DNA of 64,000 bases from Pelomonas nitida (GCF_043555975.1 NZ_JBIGIA010000009.1:62001-126000); one strand, 5' to 3'. Counted from the stretch's first letter, positions 55,217 through 64,000 are shown. Numbers and translations are program-made. The notes: generated by a model not told the origin, from the sequence alone.

Positions 55217-56578
55217 TCACTTCAGCTGAAGCCGATTCATCAGGTCGTACAAGGTCGGGCGGCTGATGCCCAGCAGTTCGGCGGCGCGCACCATGTTGCC
55301 GTCGGTGCGTGCCAGGGCCAGGATGACCGCTTGGCGCTCGGCTTGCTCCCGCACGGTGCGCAAGTCCAGCAGGTCGGCATCCGGGGAGGGTTCGAGGTCT
55401 TGGCGCAAGCCGAGATCGGCCGCCGTGATGCGGTCCTCCTCCGCCATGATGACCGCGCGCTTGAGCATGTTCTGGAGCTCACGCACATTCCCGGGCCAGC
55501 GATGCGCCTCCAACGCGCGCACCGCATCGTCGGCAAGCGTCGGCACTCGGCGCCGCATTTCCGTCGCAAACCGCCGCGCGAACGCATGCGCCAGCAGCAC
55601 CGGGTCTCCCAACCGGTCCCGCAGCGGCGGGATGTCCACCACGATCTCGGCGAGGCGGTAGTAGAGGTCCTCACGGAAGCGGCCCTCCGCGATACGAGCC
55701 TTCAAGTCCTGGTGCGTTGCACCCACGACGCGAACGTCGATCGGGATCTCCTGCCGGCCACCCACGCGCTCGATGACCCGCTCCTGCAGAAAGCGCAGCA
55801 ACTTGGCTTGCAGCGGCATCGGCAGGTCGCCGATTTCGTCCAGCATCAAGGTGCCGCCATTGGCCGTCTCGATCTTGCCCAGCGTCGACTTGGTGGCGCC
55901 GGTGAAGGCGCCGCGCTCGTAACCGAAGAGCTCGCTCTCCAGCAGCGTCTCGGGAATCGCGGCGCAGTTGATCGCGACAAAGCGCCCCTTGCGCTTGGAC
56001 GCATCGTGCAAGCCCTGCGCCAGCACTTCCTTGCCGGTGCCGCTTTCGCCCAGCAGCAGCACGGTGGCGTCGCTGCGCGCGACCTTCTCGATCATGCGGC
56101 ACACGCGCTGCATCCCGGGGTCACGCGTGACCAGCCCGGTAAAGACATCGCTGCCCTGCTGCATCTGCAGGCGCCGGTTCTCCTGCTGCAGCTCGTAGAG
56201 GCGGTAGGCCCGCTCGACGGTCAGCGCCAGCACATCGGGGTCTACAGGCTTGGCCAGGAAATCGTAGGCGCCCATGCGGATCGCCCGCAGCGCGTTGTCC
56301 TGGTCGTTCTGCCCGGTCAGTACGATGACCTTCACCGCCGGGTCAAGCTCGAGCAGCTTTTCCAGGCACTTGAAGCCCTCGGACACCGCATCCCGGTCGG
56401 GTGGCAGGCCGAGGTCCATCGTCACGACGGCAGGGCTGTGACGCCGAAATTGCAGCACCGCGCTGGCGACATCATCGGCCGTGACCGATTCGAAACGGTC
56501 CAGCGACCATTTCAATTGTTTTTGCAGCGCCAGGTCGTCTTCGACGATCAGCAGCGGCGCATGGCGTGTGGTGTTCAT
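55217..56578 (-). CDS. prsR: PEP-CTERM system response regulator (sigma-54 activator)
   Basis: 453 residues. Receiver domain with Asp55 (TMDLGLPP), then an AAA+ sigma-54 interaction domain: Walker A GESGTGKE at 177-184 and GAFTGA at 223-228 that contacts sigma-54, then a C-terminal Fis-type HTH at about 415-453 (AAELLGISRPTLYDLM). Paired with PrsK through a 4-base overlap. PrsK/PrsR control PEP-CTERM genes and floc/EPS formation in Zoogloea and relatives, so the two PEP-CTERM genes at 18.8-20.2 kb are prime targets. Confidence 0.95.
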   Translation of the reverse strand: MNTTRHAPLLIVEDDLALQKQLKWSLDRFESVTADDVASAVLQFRRHSPAVVTMDLGLPPDRDAVSEGFKCLEKLLELDPAVKVIVLTGQNDQDNALRAIRMGAYDFLAKPVDPDVLALTVERAYRLYELQQENRRLQMQQGSDVFTGLVTRDPGMQRVCRMIEKVARSDATVLLLGESGTGKEVLAQGLHDASKRKGRFVAINCAAIPETLLESELFGYERGAFTGATKSTLGKIETANGGTLMLDEIGDLPMPLQAKLLRFLQERVIERVGGRQEIPIDVRVVGATHQDLKARIAEGRFREDLYYRLAEIVVDIPPLRDRLGDPVLLAHAFARRFATEMRRRVPTLADDAVRALEAHRWPGNVRELQNMLKRAVIMAEEDRITAADLGLRQDLEPSPDADLLDLRTVREQAERQAVILALARTDGNMVRAAELLGISRPTLYDLMNRLQLK

Positions 56579-58725
56579 CGGACGTCGAGGACGGTCAGCG
56601 GTGCTTGCGTCTGCGCATGGAACAAGGGCAACAACAGGGTCACGGTGGTTCCCCGGTTCAATTCACTCTGCACGCTGATCTTCCCTCCTAGTTCCTGAAT
56701 GTATTGATAGCTCTCGTGCGCCCCGATGCCCATGCCTGCGGCCTTGGTGGTCTGGAACGGCTTGAAGAGCCTGTTCTGGATGAAATCCTCGCTCATGCCG
56801 CAGCCGCTGTCTTCCACACGAACCCGTGCCTGACTGCCCTCGGCATCCAGCACGAGGCGCACACGGCCAGCCACGGGCGTGGCGTCGAAGGCGTTCTGCA
56901 CGACGTGTCCCAGCACGCGTTCGACACGCTCGGCGTGCCCGCGCGTGCTCACGCCCGGCTGAAGTTCCAGCTCCAGCGCCCGCCCCTTGCCGGCAGCGGC
57001 TTCGGCCAGCCGCCTGGCAATCTGCTCCAGGTCGACGCCACTGGTCACACCGTGGGGCTTGTCGCCCTGCCGCAACTGAAGCATGAGCTGGCGCATCTTC
57101 TCGAGCGAGTTCTCCACGGTGTCCAGCATGTCCTGCTGGAACTCCGGGTTGTCGCGCAGCCGCTTGGCGTTCTTCATCATCAGCGACAGCTGCGTGACGA
57201 TGTTCTTGAGGTCATGCACGACGAACGCCGACATGCGATTGAAGGCATCGAACTTGCGGGCCTCCAGCAGCGCTTCGGTGGCTTGCGCCTGCGCCAGATA
57301 GCCGGACGCCTGGCTCGCCGCCGTGCCCAGCAGGTCACGCACCTCCCAGTTGAGCTCGACGACGGTCCGCGGTCTGCCCAGCACGGCAAAGCCGATGAGC
57401 GCCTCATGAACCAGGAGCGGAACGATCAACCAGCAACGCGCCTCACCAGTCAACCAATCAGGCAGTTCGAGCCCCGGGTAGGCCTCGGGTCGCGCGCGCC
57501 ACTGCTCGACGTCGATGATCCATGAGCGCCGGCTCAGAAACGAAGCCAGCGATCCATCGCGAGGCTCTGCGCCAACCTGGGCCGGCAGATTCCAATGCGC
57601 GACCTGCGTGAAATCTCCGTCGGCGGCGCGCTGCAGCCACAGCATGCCCGATGGGCTTTCCACCAGATTGCACAGCGCCCGCACGGCCGTTTCGGCCGTC
57701 AGCTCCGGCTCGACACTGCCAGCCAGCAGGCGCGTGAAGCGCAGCCACTCTTCACGGTAGTCGTAGCGATAGCTGAAGAAGTTCTTGCTGATGTAGACAC
57801 GCAGTCGGGCGCGCATCGCGCCCGAAGCCAGCAGCAACGTGAGCAGCACCAGCGCCACGAACACGAGCGCGACGGAGAGCGCCCGCCCCCACTGCCCGCC
57901 CGTGAAGCGCACGTAATAGCCGACGCCGGCAACAACCAGCAGATAGCCGCCGATCAGCAGCAATGCTGCCGAATGAAAAATCGCCGCTCGCGAGACGTGC
58001 AACTTGCCTCGCCAATCGCCCTGGCGACGGGACGCGACGAACAACAGCGGCACCGCCACCGCATGAACCAGTGAACGAACGCTCACGGTGTCGCCATCGA
58101 AGCTCTGGAACAGCGCCGCCTGCGAGCCGACGAACAAATCGAACATGAAGATACCGCCCAGGCCGAGACAGAACGGCTTGGCGTTCCAGCGCGCATCGAC
58201 TTCGGCATTGCGCAGCACCTGCTCGACGAGAACCAATCCCATCACCGCGAGCCCAAGCGCCCCAAAAGCGCGTGCGCGATCCAAGGTATCCACCGGCAAC
58301 CATTCCGACGACACGATGAGCGCCAGCTGGCATGCGACGACCAGCCCGACCACCGAACGCACCCGCGCCAGACTGTGCCGCTGCGGCGGCGGCAACAGCA
58401 TCAGCAGGAAGGCGAACCACAGTCCCAGGCGCACCACGTCAAGACCAGGAACGATCCACGAGGGCAGCCGGTCAGACCAGTGCCGCAGCCCGTCCCACAA
58501 GGAGAACCCCGCCCACAGGGCGCTGCCAGCCAATGCAGCCAGGAACAGCACCGCCAACGCTGACATGGGGACCAGACCACGCGCCAGTCGCTGGGCGAAG
58601 TAGACCGCCAGGACGCTGTACGCCGCGCAGCAGACCAGGTCGCCGACAGCATTCAAGGACGCGACGGAAGCGAGTGCCTCGAGCGCGGCTCCCAGGTCTG
58701 ATGACGCAAGTTCAGAAGCTGGCAT
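56575..58725 (-). CDS. prsK: PEP-CTERM system sensor histidine kinase
   Basis: 716 residues. An N-terminal half of about eight to ten membrane helices (to about 300), then a GAF domain (about 330-480, with LWLQRAADGDF), then the phospho-acceptor His504 in FVVHDLKNIVTQ and an HATPase domain (NAFDATPV, EDSGCGM, GMGIGAHESYQYI). Organisation matches the PrsK family. The start at 58725 gives MPASELASSDLG, a polar lead before the first helix. It overlaps prsR by 4 bases, so the pair is translated together. The signal it senses is unknown. Confidence 0.95.
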   Translation of the reverse strand: MPASELASSDLGAALEALASVASLNAVGDLVCCAAYSVLAVYFAQRLARGLVPMSALAVLFLAALAGSALWAGFSLWDGLRHWSDRLPSWIVPGLDVVRLGLWFAFLLMLLPPPQRHSLARVRSVVGLVVACQLALIVSSEWLPVDTLDRARAFGALGLAVMGLVLVEQVLRNAEVDARWNAKPFCLGLGGIFMFDLFVGSQAALFQSFDGDTVSVRSLVHAVAVPLLFVASRRQGDWRGKLHVSRAAIFHSAALLLIGGYLLVVAGVGYYVRFTGGQWGRALSVALVFVALVLLTLLLASGAMRARLRVYISKNFFSYRYDYREEWLRFTRLLAGSVEPELTAETAVRALCNLVESPSGMLWLQRAADGDFTQVAHWNLPAQVGAEPRDGSLASFLSRRSWIIDVEQWRARPEAYPGLELPDWLTGEARCWLIVPLLVHEALIGFAVLGRPRTVVELNWEVRDLLGTAASQASGYLAQAQATEALLEARKFDAFNRMSAFVVHDLKNIVTQLSLMMKNAKRLRDNPEFQQDMLDTVENSLEKMRQLMLQLRQGDKPHGVTSGVDLEQIARRLAEAAAGKGRALELELQPGVSTRGHAERVERVLGHVVQNAFDATPVAGRVRLVLDAEGSQARVRVEDSGCGMSEDFIQNRLFKPFQTTKAAGMGIGAHESYQYIQELGGKISVQSELNRGTTVTLLLPLFHAQTQAPLTVLDVR

Positions 58726-58790
58726 GAGAGGTCGAGACAGGCCGCAAGCCAGCTGGCGTCGATTGGCGCGCCCGCCCCAGCGCTAGACGG

Positions 58791-60173
58791 TCAGCGCGCA
58801 CCCTTGCCAGTCAACACGACGGCGACTGTTTCCAGCAGGATCAGAAGATCCAGGAAGAGGGAATGGTTCTTGACGTAGTACAGGTCGTACTGAAGCTTTT
58901 CGACCGAATCCTCGATCGTCGACCCGTATTCATAGCGCACCTGCGCCCACCCCGTCACACCAGGCTTCACGCTGTGGCGAACGGCGTAGTAGGGAATCTT
59001 GCTGATCAATTCGTCGACAAAGAACTGCCGCTCAGGCCGCGGCCCGACCATGCTCATTTCCCCCCACAGCACATTGAAGAGCTGCGGCAACTCGTCGATA
59101 CGCACCTTGCGGATGAACCGGCCGACACGCGTCACGCGATCGTCGTTCTTCGTAGCCCAGCGCGGCTTGCCATCCTTCTCGGCATCGGTCCGCATGCTGC
59201 GAAACTTGATGACCTTGAAGGGCACACCGTTCAAGCCGACTCGCTCCTGACGATAAAGCACCGGCCCACGCGACTCCAGACGGATGATCACCGCTGTCGC
59301 CAGCATGATGGGCCAGGTGACCGCCAGGATCAGTGCTGCGAAAACGATGTCGCAGACACGCTTGATCGCCGCGCGCAGCATGCCCTGGCTGAAGCCGTCC
59401 CCGAAGACCAGCCAGCCCGCATTGACATGCTTGATGTTGATCTGCGCAAGTGTCTTTTCGAAATGCGTGGCAATGTCGACCACGCGCACGCCAGACAACT
59501 TGCAATCCAGCAGCTGGCGCAGGGGCATGCTGCCGCCGCGCCGCTCGCTGAGCGCCACGACGATTTCATCGACGTTGTGACGCAGCGCGGCCTCGGTCAG
59601 GCTGCCGCCATCGTTGATGATGTCGGCCGGCGACACCTCATGGAGCTCCTCGTTGGGCCCGGCGTAATAGCCCACGATCTGCGCATGCGGATCGGATGCT
59701 CGAAGCGTATTGCCGACAGCACGTGCCGCAGGCCCGGTACCGAAGATGAGAATGCGGCTGCGCAAGCGTGCTTGCGCACTGGAGTGCGCCGCATAAACCC
59801 GGTGCACCATCACGGCAGCTACCGCCCCCATCGCGACGAGAGTCAGGAGATCGCGATGGCTGGTGTTCGACGGCACCAGGCTGAAAATCGCATAGGCCAG
59901 CGGCAAGCCGAAGAGCAGGCCGAACAGCGCCCGAGCGCAGGACTCGGTCACCGAGCGGTTGTGGACATGTTGGTAGAAGCCTGTCGCTGAATTGATGACG
60001 AACATGCAACCGGCAAGCGACAACCCATGAGACGCCGCGAAGGGCAGCACGGTCTGCGCCGACTCCCCCTGGCTCAGCACCACGGCAATGACGGCAAAAA
60101 CAATCAGGCCCAGATCAAAAAAGACCTGAAGCAAGGTTTGCCTGTGCAGGTAATGGTTGAATATCCGAATCAT
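58791..60173 (-). CDS. XrtA/PEP-CTERM-associated EPS sugar transferase (TIGR03013-like)
   Basis: 460 residues. Five membrane helices at the N-terminus, then a nucleotide-binding middle part (ILIFGTGPAARAVG) and a C-terminal bacterial sugar transferase domain with KFRSMRTDAEKDG, NVLWGEMSMVGPRPE and KPGVTGWAQVRYEYG. The initiating undecaprenyl-phosphate hexose-1-phosphate transferase for exopolysaccharide. TIGR03013 members are found with the XrtA exosortase. It precedes prsK by 65 bases on the same strand, so regulator and enzyme may share a transcript. No other EPS gene or exosortase is in the window. Confidence 0.93.
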   Translation of the reverse strand: MIRIFNHYLHRQTLLQVFFDLGLIVFAVIAVVLSQGESAQTVLPFAASHGLSLAGCMFVINSATGFYQHVHNRSVTESCARALFGLLFGLPLAYAIFSLVPSNTSHRDLLTLVAMGAVAAVMVHRVYAAHSSAQARLRSRILIFGTGPAARAVGNTLRASDPHAQIVGYYAGPNEELHEVSPADIINDGGSLTEAALRHNVDEIVVALSERRGGSMPLRQLLDCKLSGVRVVDIATHFEKTLAQINIKHVNAGWLVFGDGFSQGMLRAAIKRVCDIVFAALILAVTWPIMLATAVIIRLESRGPVLYRQERVGLNGVPFKVIKFRSMRTDAEKDGKPRWATKNDDRVTRVGRFIRKVRIDELPQLFNVLWGEMSMVGPRPERQFFVDELISKIPYYAVRHSVKPGVTGWAQVRYEYGSTIEDSVEKLQYDLYYVKNHSLFLDLLILLETVAVVLTGKGAR

Positions 60174-60378
60174 TTACATCCCCGACCACGTCTGCTGGGT
60201 GTATTTCCTACCTGTATCGACCCTCGATGAACAATCCCGGCTCACGACCCTGATTTCGTTCACTCCGATACAAAGGTTGCAACAAAACCCCTATACAACA
60301 AACCGGCGACTACGGCGCAAATACCCCTGACAGCCCCCTGCTTGCCGCAGCAATAAACAGCACGACCCAGCTTCGATC

Positions 60379-60399
60379 GCGCCGGCATCATGCCGGCGC
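60379..60399. other. Perfect 9-bp hairpin
   Basis: GCGCCGGCA / TGCCGGCGC with a TCA loop. There is no T-run, so it is not a simple terminator. Possible RNA structure or protein site in the leader of the EPS transferase. Confidence 0.6.
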
Positions 60400-60413
60400 C
60401 ATTCAGCGTTGAA

Positions 60414-60436
60414 AGCCCCCCGTTTGCAGGGGGGCT
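60414..60436. other. Perfect 8-bp hairpin
   Basis: AGCCCCCC / GGGGGGCT with a 7-base loop (GTTTGCA), 15 bases after the first hairpin. No T-run follows. Could be an RNA element or a processed-RNA boundary. Confidence 0.6.
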
Positions 60437-60522
60437 GCCCCTTGAATCCGCCTCTCCTTAACGCATCGATCCACCCGATCGCGCCCCGGTCATTTTCACG
60501 TGCCTGCGAGTAGACCCGATAA

Positions 60523-60570
60523 CGTGCGGCACGCCCACGCTGCGAGCCAACAAAGCGTGCGGACCGCACG
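60523..60570. promoter_or_regulatory. Two related palindromes, candidate operator
   Basis: CGTGC-G-GCACG at 60523-60533 and CGTGCGG-A-CCGCACG at 60556-60570 share the half-site CGTGCG and are centred 35 bases apart. Paired palindromes of this kind usually bind a dimeric regulator. No known regulator is assigned. Confidence 0.4.
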
Positions 60571-60719
60571 ACGGCTCATTTCAACTGTTCAAGCGGGGCT
60601 TTGCAGCGCGGGACGCTCGCGAAGGTTTCACGCCGCCGAAAAATCAGTTTTCAGAAAATAATTGTAAATATCAACATCGCAGCAGCACCGCAGCTGACAC
60701 CTTGCAGCCTGGCCATATG

Positions 60720-60752
60720 AAAAAACCCGCCGACAGCAGGTTCGGCGGGTTT
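60720..60752 (-). terminator. Terminator of the branched-chain amino acid binding protein gene
   Basis: CCCGCCGA / TCGGCGGG stem (8 bp, extended by A/T pairs), 8-base loop, with a run of A on the plus strand that becomes T on the minus strand. It lies about 50 bases past the gene's stop. The plus-strand TTT on the other side is weaker. Confidence 0.85.
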
Positions 60753-60801
60753 GATATTGACACTGAGAGACGACACCAGCGGCCGTCTCAAGCCGATTGG
60801 C

Positions 60802-61941
60802 TCAACGCACGACGGCGATCTGCTCGCGGTTGCCAGCCTTGTACGTGTAGAGGGTCAGCGCGCCATTCTTGATGTCGCCCTTGCCGTCGAAGGCGATCAG
60901 ACCCGTCACGCCCTTGTAGTTGGTCTTGGACAACTCAGGGAGGTACTTGGCCGGATCGGCGGACTTGGCGCGAACCATCGCATCGACCAGCACATTCACG
61001 GCGTCGTAAACATAAGGCGCATAAATCTGCACGTCGGTGTTGAACTTCGCCTTGAACTTGGTGCGGAAGTCATCCATGGACTTCTTGGCCTCGCCCTCCA
61101 CGCCACCCGCCTCGGCGCAGACAACCTGGCCATCGGCCATCGTGTCGCCAGACAGCTTGGGCAGCGCGCCCGTGCAGATGCCGTCACCGCCCATGAACTT
61201 GGCTTCGATGCCCAGTTGCTTCATCTGGCGCAGCATCGGGCCGGCCACGGCATCCATGCCGCCGAAGAACACGACGTCAGGCTTCTTGGCCTTCAGCGTG
61301 GTCAGGATGGTCATGAAGTCGACCGACTTGTCGGTCGTGTGTTCCGTACCAACAACCACGGCGCCCTGGCTCTTGGCGCCCTTCTCGAATTCCTTGGCCA
61401 CACCCTGACCGTAGGCGGTGCGGTCATCAATGATGGCAACCTTCTTGGCCTTCAGCGTCGTCGCGGCATAGCGCCCCAGCGTGCCACCGAGTTGGCCGTC
61501 ATTGGCCACCACGCGGAACGTTGTCTTCAGACCGCGGCTCGTGAACTCGACAGCCGTTGCAGACGGGCTGATCTGCGGGATGCCAGCGTCGCTGTAGATC
61601 TTGGAAGCAGGGATGGAGGTACCAGAGTTCAGATGCCCCACAACGCCATTGACCTTGGAGTCCACCAGCTTGGAGGCGGCTGCCGTGCCCTGCTTGGGAT
61701 CGGCGCCATCGTCTTCGGCCAGCAGTTCGAACTTGGCCTTCTTGCCGCCAATCATGACGCCCTTGGCGTTCAGTTCTTCGACCGCCATGCGGGCACCCAT
61801 CTCGTTGTCCTTGCCCAGGTGGGCAATGGCACCGCTGGTGGGCCCGACGTGGCCGATCTTCACGACCAGCTCCTGGGACATGGCCGCGCCGCTGAGCAAT
61901 GCGGCCGCTGCACCCACCAACACATTCAATTTGACTTGCAT
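60802..61941 (-). CDS. Branched-chain amino acid ABC transporter binding protein (LivJ/LivK type)
   Basis: 379 residues from 61941. Signal peptide MQVKLNVLVGAAAALLSGAAMSQ. Periplasmic type-I binding fold: KIGHVGPTSGAIAHLGKDNEMGARMAVEE at the start, NSGTSIPASKIYSDAGIPQISPSATA, and KKVAIIDDRTAYGQGVAKEF. The expected ligands are leucine, isoleucine and valine, but relatives bind other amino acids. It stands alone here without permease or ATPase genes, so it may supply a transporter encoded elsewhere or act as a scavenger. A terminator follows. Confidence 0.93.
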   Translation of the reverse strand: MQVKLNVLVGAAAALLSGAAMSQELVVKIGHVGPTSGAIAHLGKDNEMGARMAVEELNAKGVMIGGKKAKFELLAEDDGADPKQGTAAASKLVDSKVNGVVGHLNSGTSIPASKIYSDAGIPQISPSATAVEFTSRGLKTTFRVVANDGQLGGTLGRYAATTLKAKKVAIIDDRTAYGQGVAKEFEKGAKSQGAVVVGTEHTTDKSVDFMTILTTLKAKKPDVVFFGGMDAVAGPMLRQMKQLGIEAKFMGGDGICTGALPKLSGDTMADGQVVCAEAGGVEGEAKKSMDDFRTKFKAKFNTDVQIYAPYVYDAVNVLVDAMVRAKSADPAKYLPELSKTNYKGVTGLIAFDGKGDIKNGALTLYTYKAGNREQIAVVR

Positions 61942-62075
61942 GGATCGACTCCGGTTTGGAAGAGGAGAGAGAAAAGAGACAGGCAACACTGTTGAGGTTT
62001 CAACGAATTGACCATATCCCAAATCACTGCCCCGACTCATCCGGGAAAGCGTGGTTCTTGGCAGCAAAGCGACGC

Positions 62076-62498
62076 TCAGCCGGCGGCCGAGAAGTGATCC
62101 AGCTTGGCGCCCGTCTGCTGATAGGCGCGGTAGCGTGTGCGACCCGCCTGCACGAGCGCGGGGTCGCGGCCCACCACCTCCAGAATGCGCTCAAACTCGA
62201 AGGCATCCCCGGGCAGGTCGGGAGCCAGGTTCAGCAGCAGGCCGCGGTGCGGCAGTACGGCCGCATCGGCCACGAGCAAGACCTCACCGGGCATCGGCGG
62301 CGTGACGCCGTCCCAACGCCGGTGAGGAATGAACTCGGCCGCATCAAAACTCCACAGCAGTTCGTCGAGCCGCGCCATCTGCGCCGGCGGCACGCGCACG
62401 CCCACCGGCTTGCCCGCCGCCAGCGCACGCCGGACCAGCCGGCAGGCAAAGTGCAACGGATCAGCCGCGTCGCTGTAGAAGCTGACCTGTTGGACCAC
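62076..62498 (-). CDS. holC: DNA polymerase III subunit chi
   Basis: Chi subunit of the clamp loader, which binds SSB and joins it to the psi/tau assembly. 140 residues, GTG start at 62498 sharing a base with the pepA stop (TAGTG), so translation is coupled. Features: VSFYSDAADPLHFACRLVRRAL at the start, then LWSFDAAEFIPHRRWD and the DPALVQAGRTRYRAY region of HolC. pepA-holC is the usual order in proteobacteria. No other clamp-loader gene is in the window. Confidence 0.92.
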   Translation of the reverse strand: MVQQVSFYSDAADPLHFACRLVRRALAAGKPVGVRVPPAQMARLDELLWSFDAAEFIPHRRWDGVTPPMPGEVLLVADAAVLPHRGLLLNLAPDLPGDAFEFERILEVVGRDPALVQAGRTRYRAYQQTGAKLDHFSAAG

Positions 62499-63961
62499 TA
62501 CTTCGCCTGGCCCAGCACGAAGTGGGTCAGCAGGCCGACGGGCCGGCCGGTCGCACCCTTGGCCGCGCCGCCCTTCCATGCGGTGCCCGCGATGTCCAGG
62601 TGACCCCAGCGGTACTTGCTCGCAAAGCGCTGCAGGAACTTGGCCGCCGTGATGGAGCCGCCCGCGCGTCCGGCGATGTTGGGGACGTCGGCAAAATTGC
62701 TCTTCAGGCCCTCGGCGTACTCGTCGTCCAGCGGCATGCGCCAGCATGGGTCGAGCACCGCGTCGCCAGCGGTGGTCAACGCGTCGGCCAGTTCGTCATC
62801 GCTGGCATACATGCCGCTGCGCACACCGCCGAGCGCGATGACGCAGGCGCCCGTCAGCGTCGCCACGTCCACGACGACGGCAGGCTTGAAGCGCTCTGCA
62901 TAGGTCAGCGCATCGCACAGGATGAGCCGGCCTTCAGCATCGGTGTTCAGGATCTCGATGGTCTGGCCGGACATGGACGTCACGACGTCACCCGGCTTGA
63001 CCGCCCGGCCGCTGGGCATGTTTTCGCAGGCCGCAACGATGACGACGAGGTTCAGCTTGGGTTTGAGTTCGGCGACGGCTTTCAGCGTGCCGATGACGCT
63101 GGCCGCGCCGCCCATGTCGAACTTCATCTCGTCCATCTCGGCGCCGGGCTTCAGCGAGATGCCGCCCGTGTCGAAGGTAATGCCCTTGCCGACAAGCACC
63201 ACGGGTGGCACGGTCTTGGCCGCGCCGTCGTAGCGGGCGACGATGAAGCGCAGCGGTTCGTCAGAGCCCTGCGCCACGGCCAGGAAGCTCCCCATGCCGA
63301 GTTTCTCGACGGCCTTGCGGTCCATCACTTCGACCTTCAGGCCATGCGTCTTGCCCAGGCCCTGGACGACCTCGCCCAGATAGGTCGGCGTTGCATAGTT
63401 GGCCGGCCGGTTGGCACATTCGCGCGCCAGCTCGATGCCGGCGGCGATGGACTCACCACGCACCAGCCCCGACTTGGCGGCCTTCTGGTCTGCCTTGCCG
63501 ACGAGCAGCGCCAGCTTGGCCAGCTTGGGCGCTTCCGGGGCGCTGGGCTTGGTGTAGCGGTAGATGTAGACGGCGTCGCTGCCGGCGATGGCGGTCTGCT
63601 CGGCAAGCGACTCGATCAGCGCCGCATCGAACCCGGCGAACACGACGGCCGCGTTGACGACGCCGCGCGACTTGACCTGCCCGAGCCCGGCCTGCAGCGC
63701 ATTGCGCGCCGCCGCCAACGTTGCCTTGCCGCTGGCCACCAGCACCAGGCGCGCGGCCTTGATGCCATCGACGTGCGTCAGCGTGAGCGCCTGCCCGCCC
63801 TTCAGCGCGAAATCGCCGAGCTTGATGGCAGCCTGGGCCTGCTTGGCCACGGCGGCGTCCAGGCCCTGGGGCAGCGTGTCGCCGCCCAACACCACGATCA
63901 GAGCGTCCGCACCCACGGTAGCGAGAGCATTCAACTCTGCGGCTTGAACCTTGAAGTCCAT
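62498..63961 (-). CDS. pepA: Leucyl aminopeptidase (M17)
   Basis: Zinc/manganese exopeptidase that removes N-terminal Leu and others, and in E. coli also binds DNA for site-specific recombination. 487 residues. The signature is NTDAEGRLILCDALTYAE (catalytic core), with VGKGITFDTGG and KFDMGGAASV for metals and EMDEMKFDMGG. N-terminal macro-like domain (about 1-165). The start is 63961. 39 bases remain before the window edge, where a divergent gene may begin (lptF is typical there, not visible). Confidence 0.96.
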   Translation of the reverse strand: MDFKVQAAELNALATVGADALIVVLGGDTLPQGLDAAVAKQAQAAIKLGDFALKGGQALTLTHVDGIKAARLVLVASGKATLAAARNALQAGLGQVKSRGVVNAAVVFAGFDAALIESLAEQTAIAGSDAVYIYRYTKPSAPEAPKLAKLALLVGKADQKAAKSGLVRGESIAAGIELARECANRPANYATPTYLGEVVQGLGKTHGLKVEVMDRKAVEKLGMGSFLAVAQGSDEPLRFIVARYDGAAKTVPPVVLVGKGITFDTGGISLKPGAEMDEMKFDMGGAASVIGTLKAVAELKPKLNLVVIVAACENMPSGRAVKPGDVVTSMSGQTIEILNTDAEGRLILCDALTYAERFKPAVVVDVATLTGACVIALGGVRSGMYASDDELADALTTAGDAVLDPCWRMPLDDEYAEGLKSNFADVPNIAGRAGGSITAAKFLQRFASKYRWGHLDIAGTAWKGGAAKGATGRPVGLLTHFVLGQAK

Positions 63962-64000
63962 AATGACTGGAAGTAGAAAGAAGTGCGTTTGATGTTATTC

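Larger units (their letters stand above)
60174..60801. other. Non-coding region with hairpins and palindromes
   Basis: About 630 bases with no convincing gene. Plus-strand contents: a GC hairpin (60379-60399), a second hairpin (60414-60436), two related palindromes (60523-60533 and 60556-60570), an AT-rich stretch at 60639-60675, and the terminator of the downstream binding protein. Open frames here are short, Arg-rich and without start signals. It probably contains the promoter and leader of the EPS transferase gene. Confidence 0.6.

Noticed and set aside
60291..60569. Minus-strand 92-codon frame in the 60-kb gap
   Set aside because: Arg/Gly-rich, crosses two strong hairpins, no ribosome site or known domain.

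Overview
The window is high-GC chromosomal DNA with tightly packed genes. It probably comes from a betaproteobacterium of the order Burkholderiales, in the Roseateles/Mitsuaria/Pelomonas/Rubrivivax neighbourhood. That placement is inference. It rests on the PEP-CTERM/exosortase regulators PrsK and PrsR, the XrtA-type EPS glycosyltransferase, the pepA-holC pair, bamC next to dapA, and protein styles typical of that group. Almost all of it reads as core chromosome. I saw no prophage, insertion sequence, CRISPR array, rRNA or tRNA.

Layout. Positions 1-4607 hold three tandem chemoreceptor genes (the first cut by the window edge) with almost identical signalling domains and C-terminal (N/D)WETF tails. 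Next come a secreted thermolysin-like protease, a membrane protein, rpiA, a Tat-exported carotenoid oxygenase with a DUF2141 partner, and aroG (4.9-11 kb). Then follow a CorC-type transporter, a lipoprotein, the betaine transporter proVWX, pyrD and a BamE-like lipoprotein (11-18.7 kb). Positions 18.7-20.5 kb contain two PEP-CTERM genes made by a head-to-tail duplication of about 0.92 kb. Its scars, broken 3' ends of parC and of the lipoprotein gene, are still readable between the copies. The parE-GNAT-lytic transglycosylase-parC run follows on the minus strand.

From 26 to 35 kb: an amidohydrolase with a lysine-rich tail, an MFS transporter-41-residue protein-methyltransferase chain joined by stop/start overlaps, dapA, bamC, an MBL hydrolase, a small lipoprotein, a JmjC ribosomal oxygenase with a small partner, and an FKBP isomerase. 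From 45.5 down to 35 kb on the minus strand is a nucleoside uptake and breakdown cluster (BMP binding protein, ABC ATPase, two permeases, cytidine deaminase, purine nucleoside phosphorylase, deoC, deoA), running on into trmB, coaBC and dut. Together these import nucleosides, deaminate cytidine, split off bases by phosphorolysis and cleave deoxyribose phosphate.

From 45.5 to 64 kb: a MATE exporter, aconitase A, a peptidyl-Lys metallopeptidase (M35) beside a secreted protein that looks like its N-terminal domain alone, an acyltransferase, an MscS channel, a cation/proton antiporter, then prsR, prsK and the EPS glycosyltransferase. A 0.6-kb non-coding gap with strong hairpins and palindromes follows, then a branched-chain amino acid binding protein, holC and pepA. 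PrsK/PrsR at 55-59 kb are the expected regulators of the PEP-CTERM genes at 19-20 kb, so the two loci probably form one surface/EPS programme. The sorting enzyme (exosortase) itself lies outside the window.
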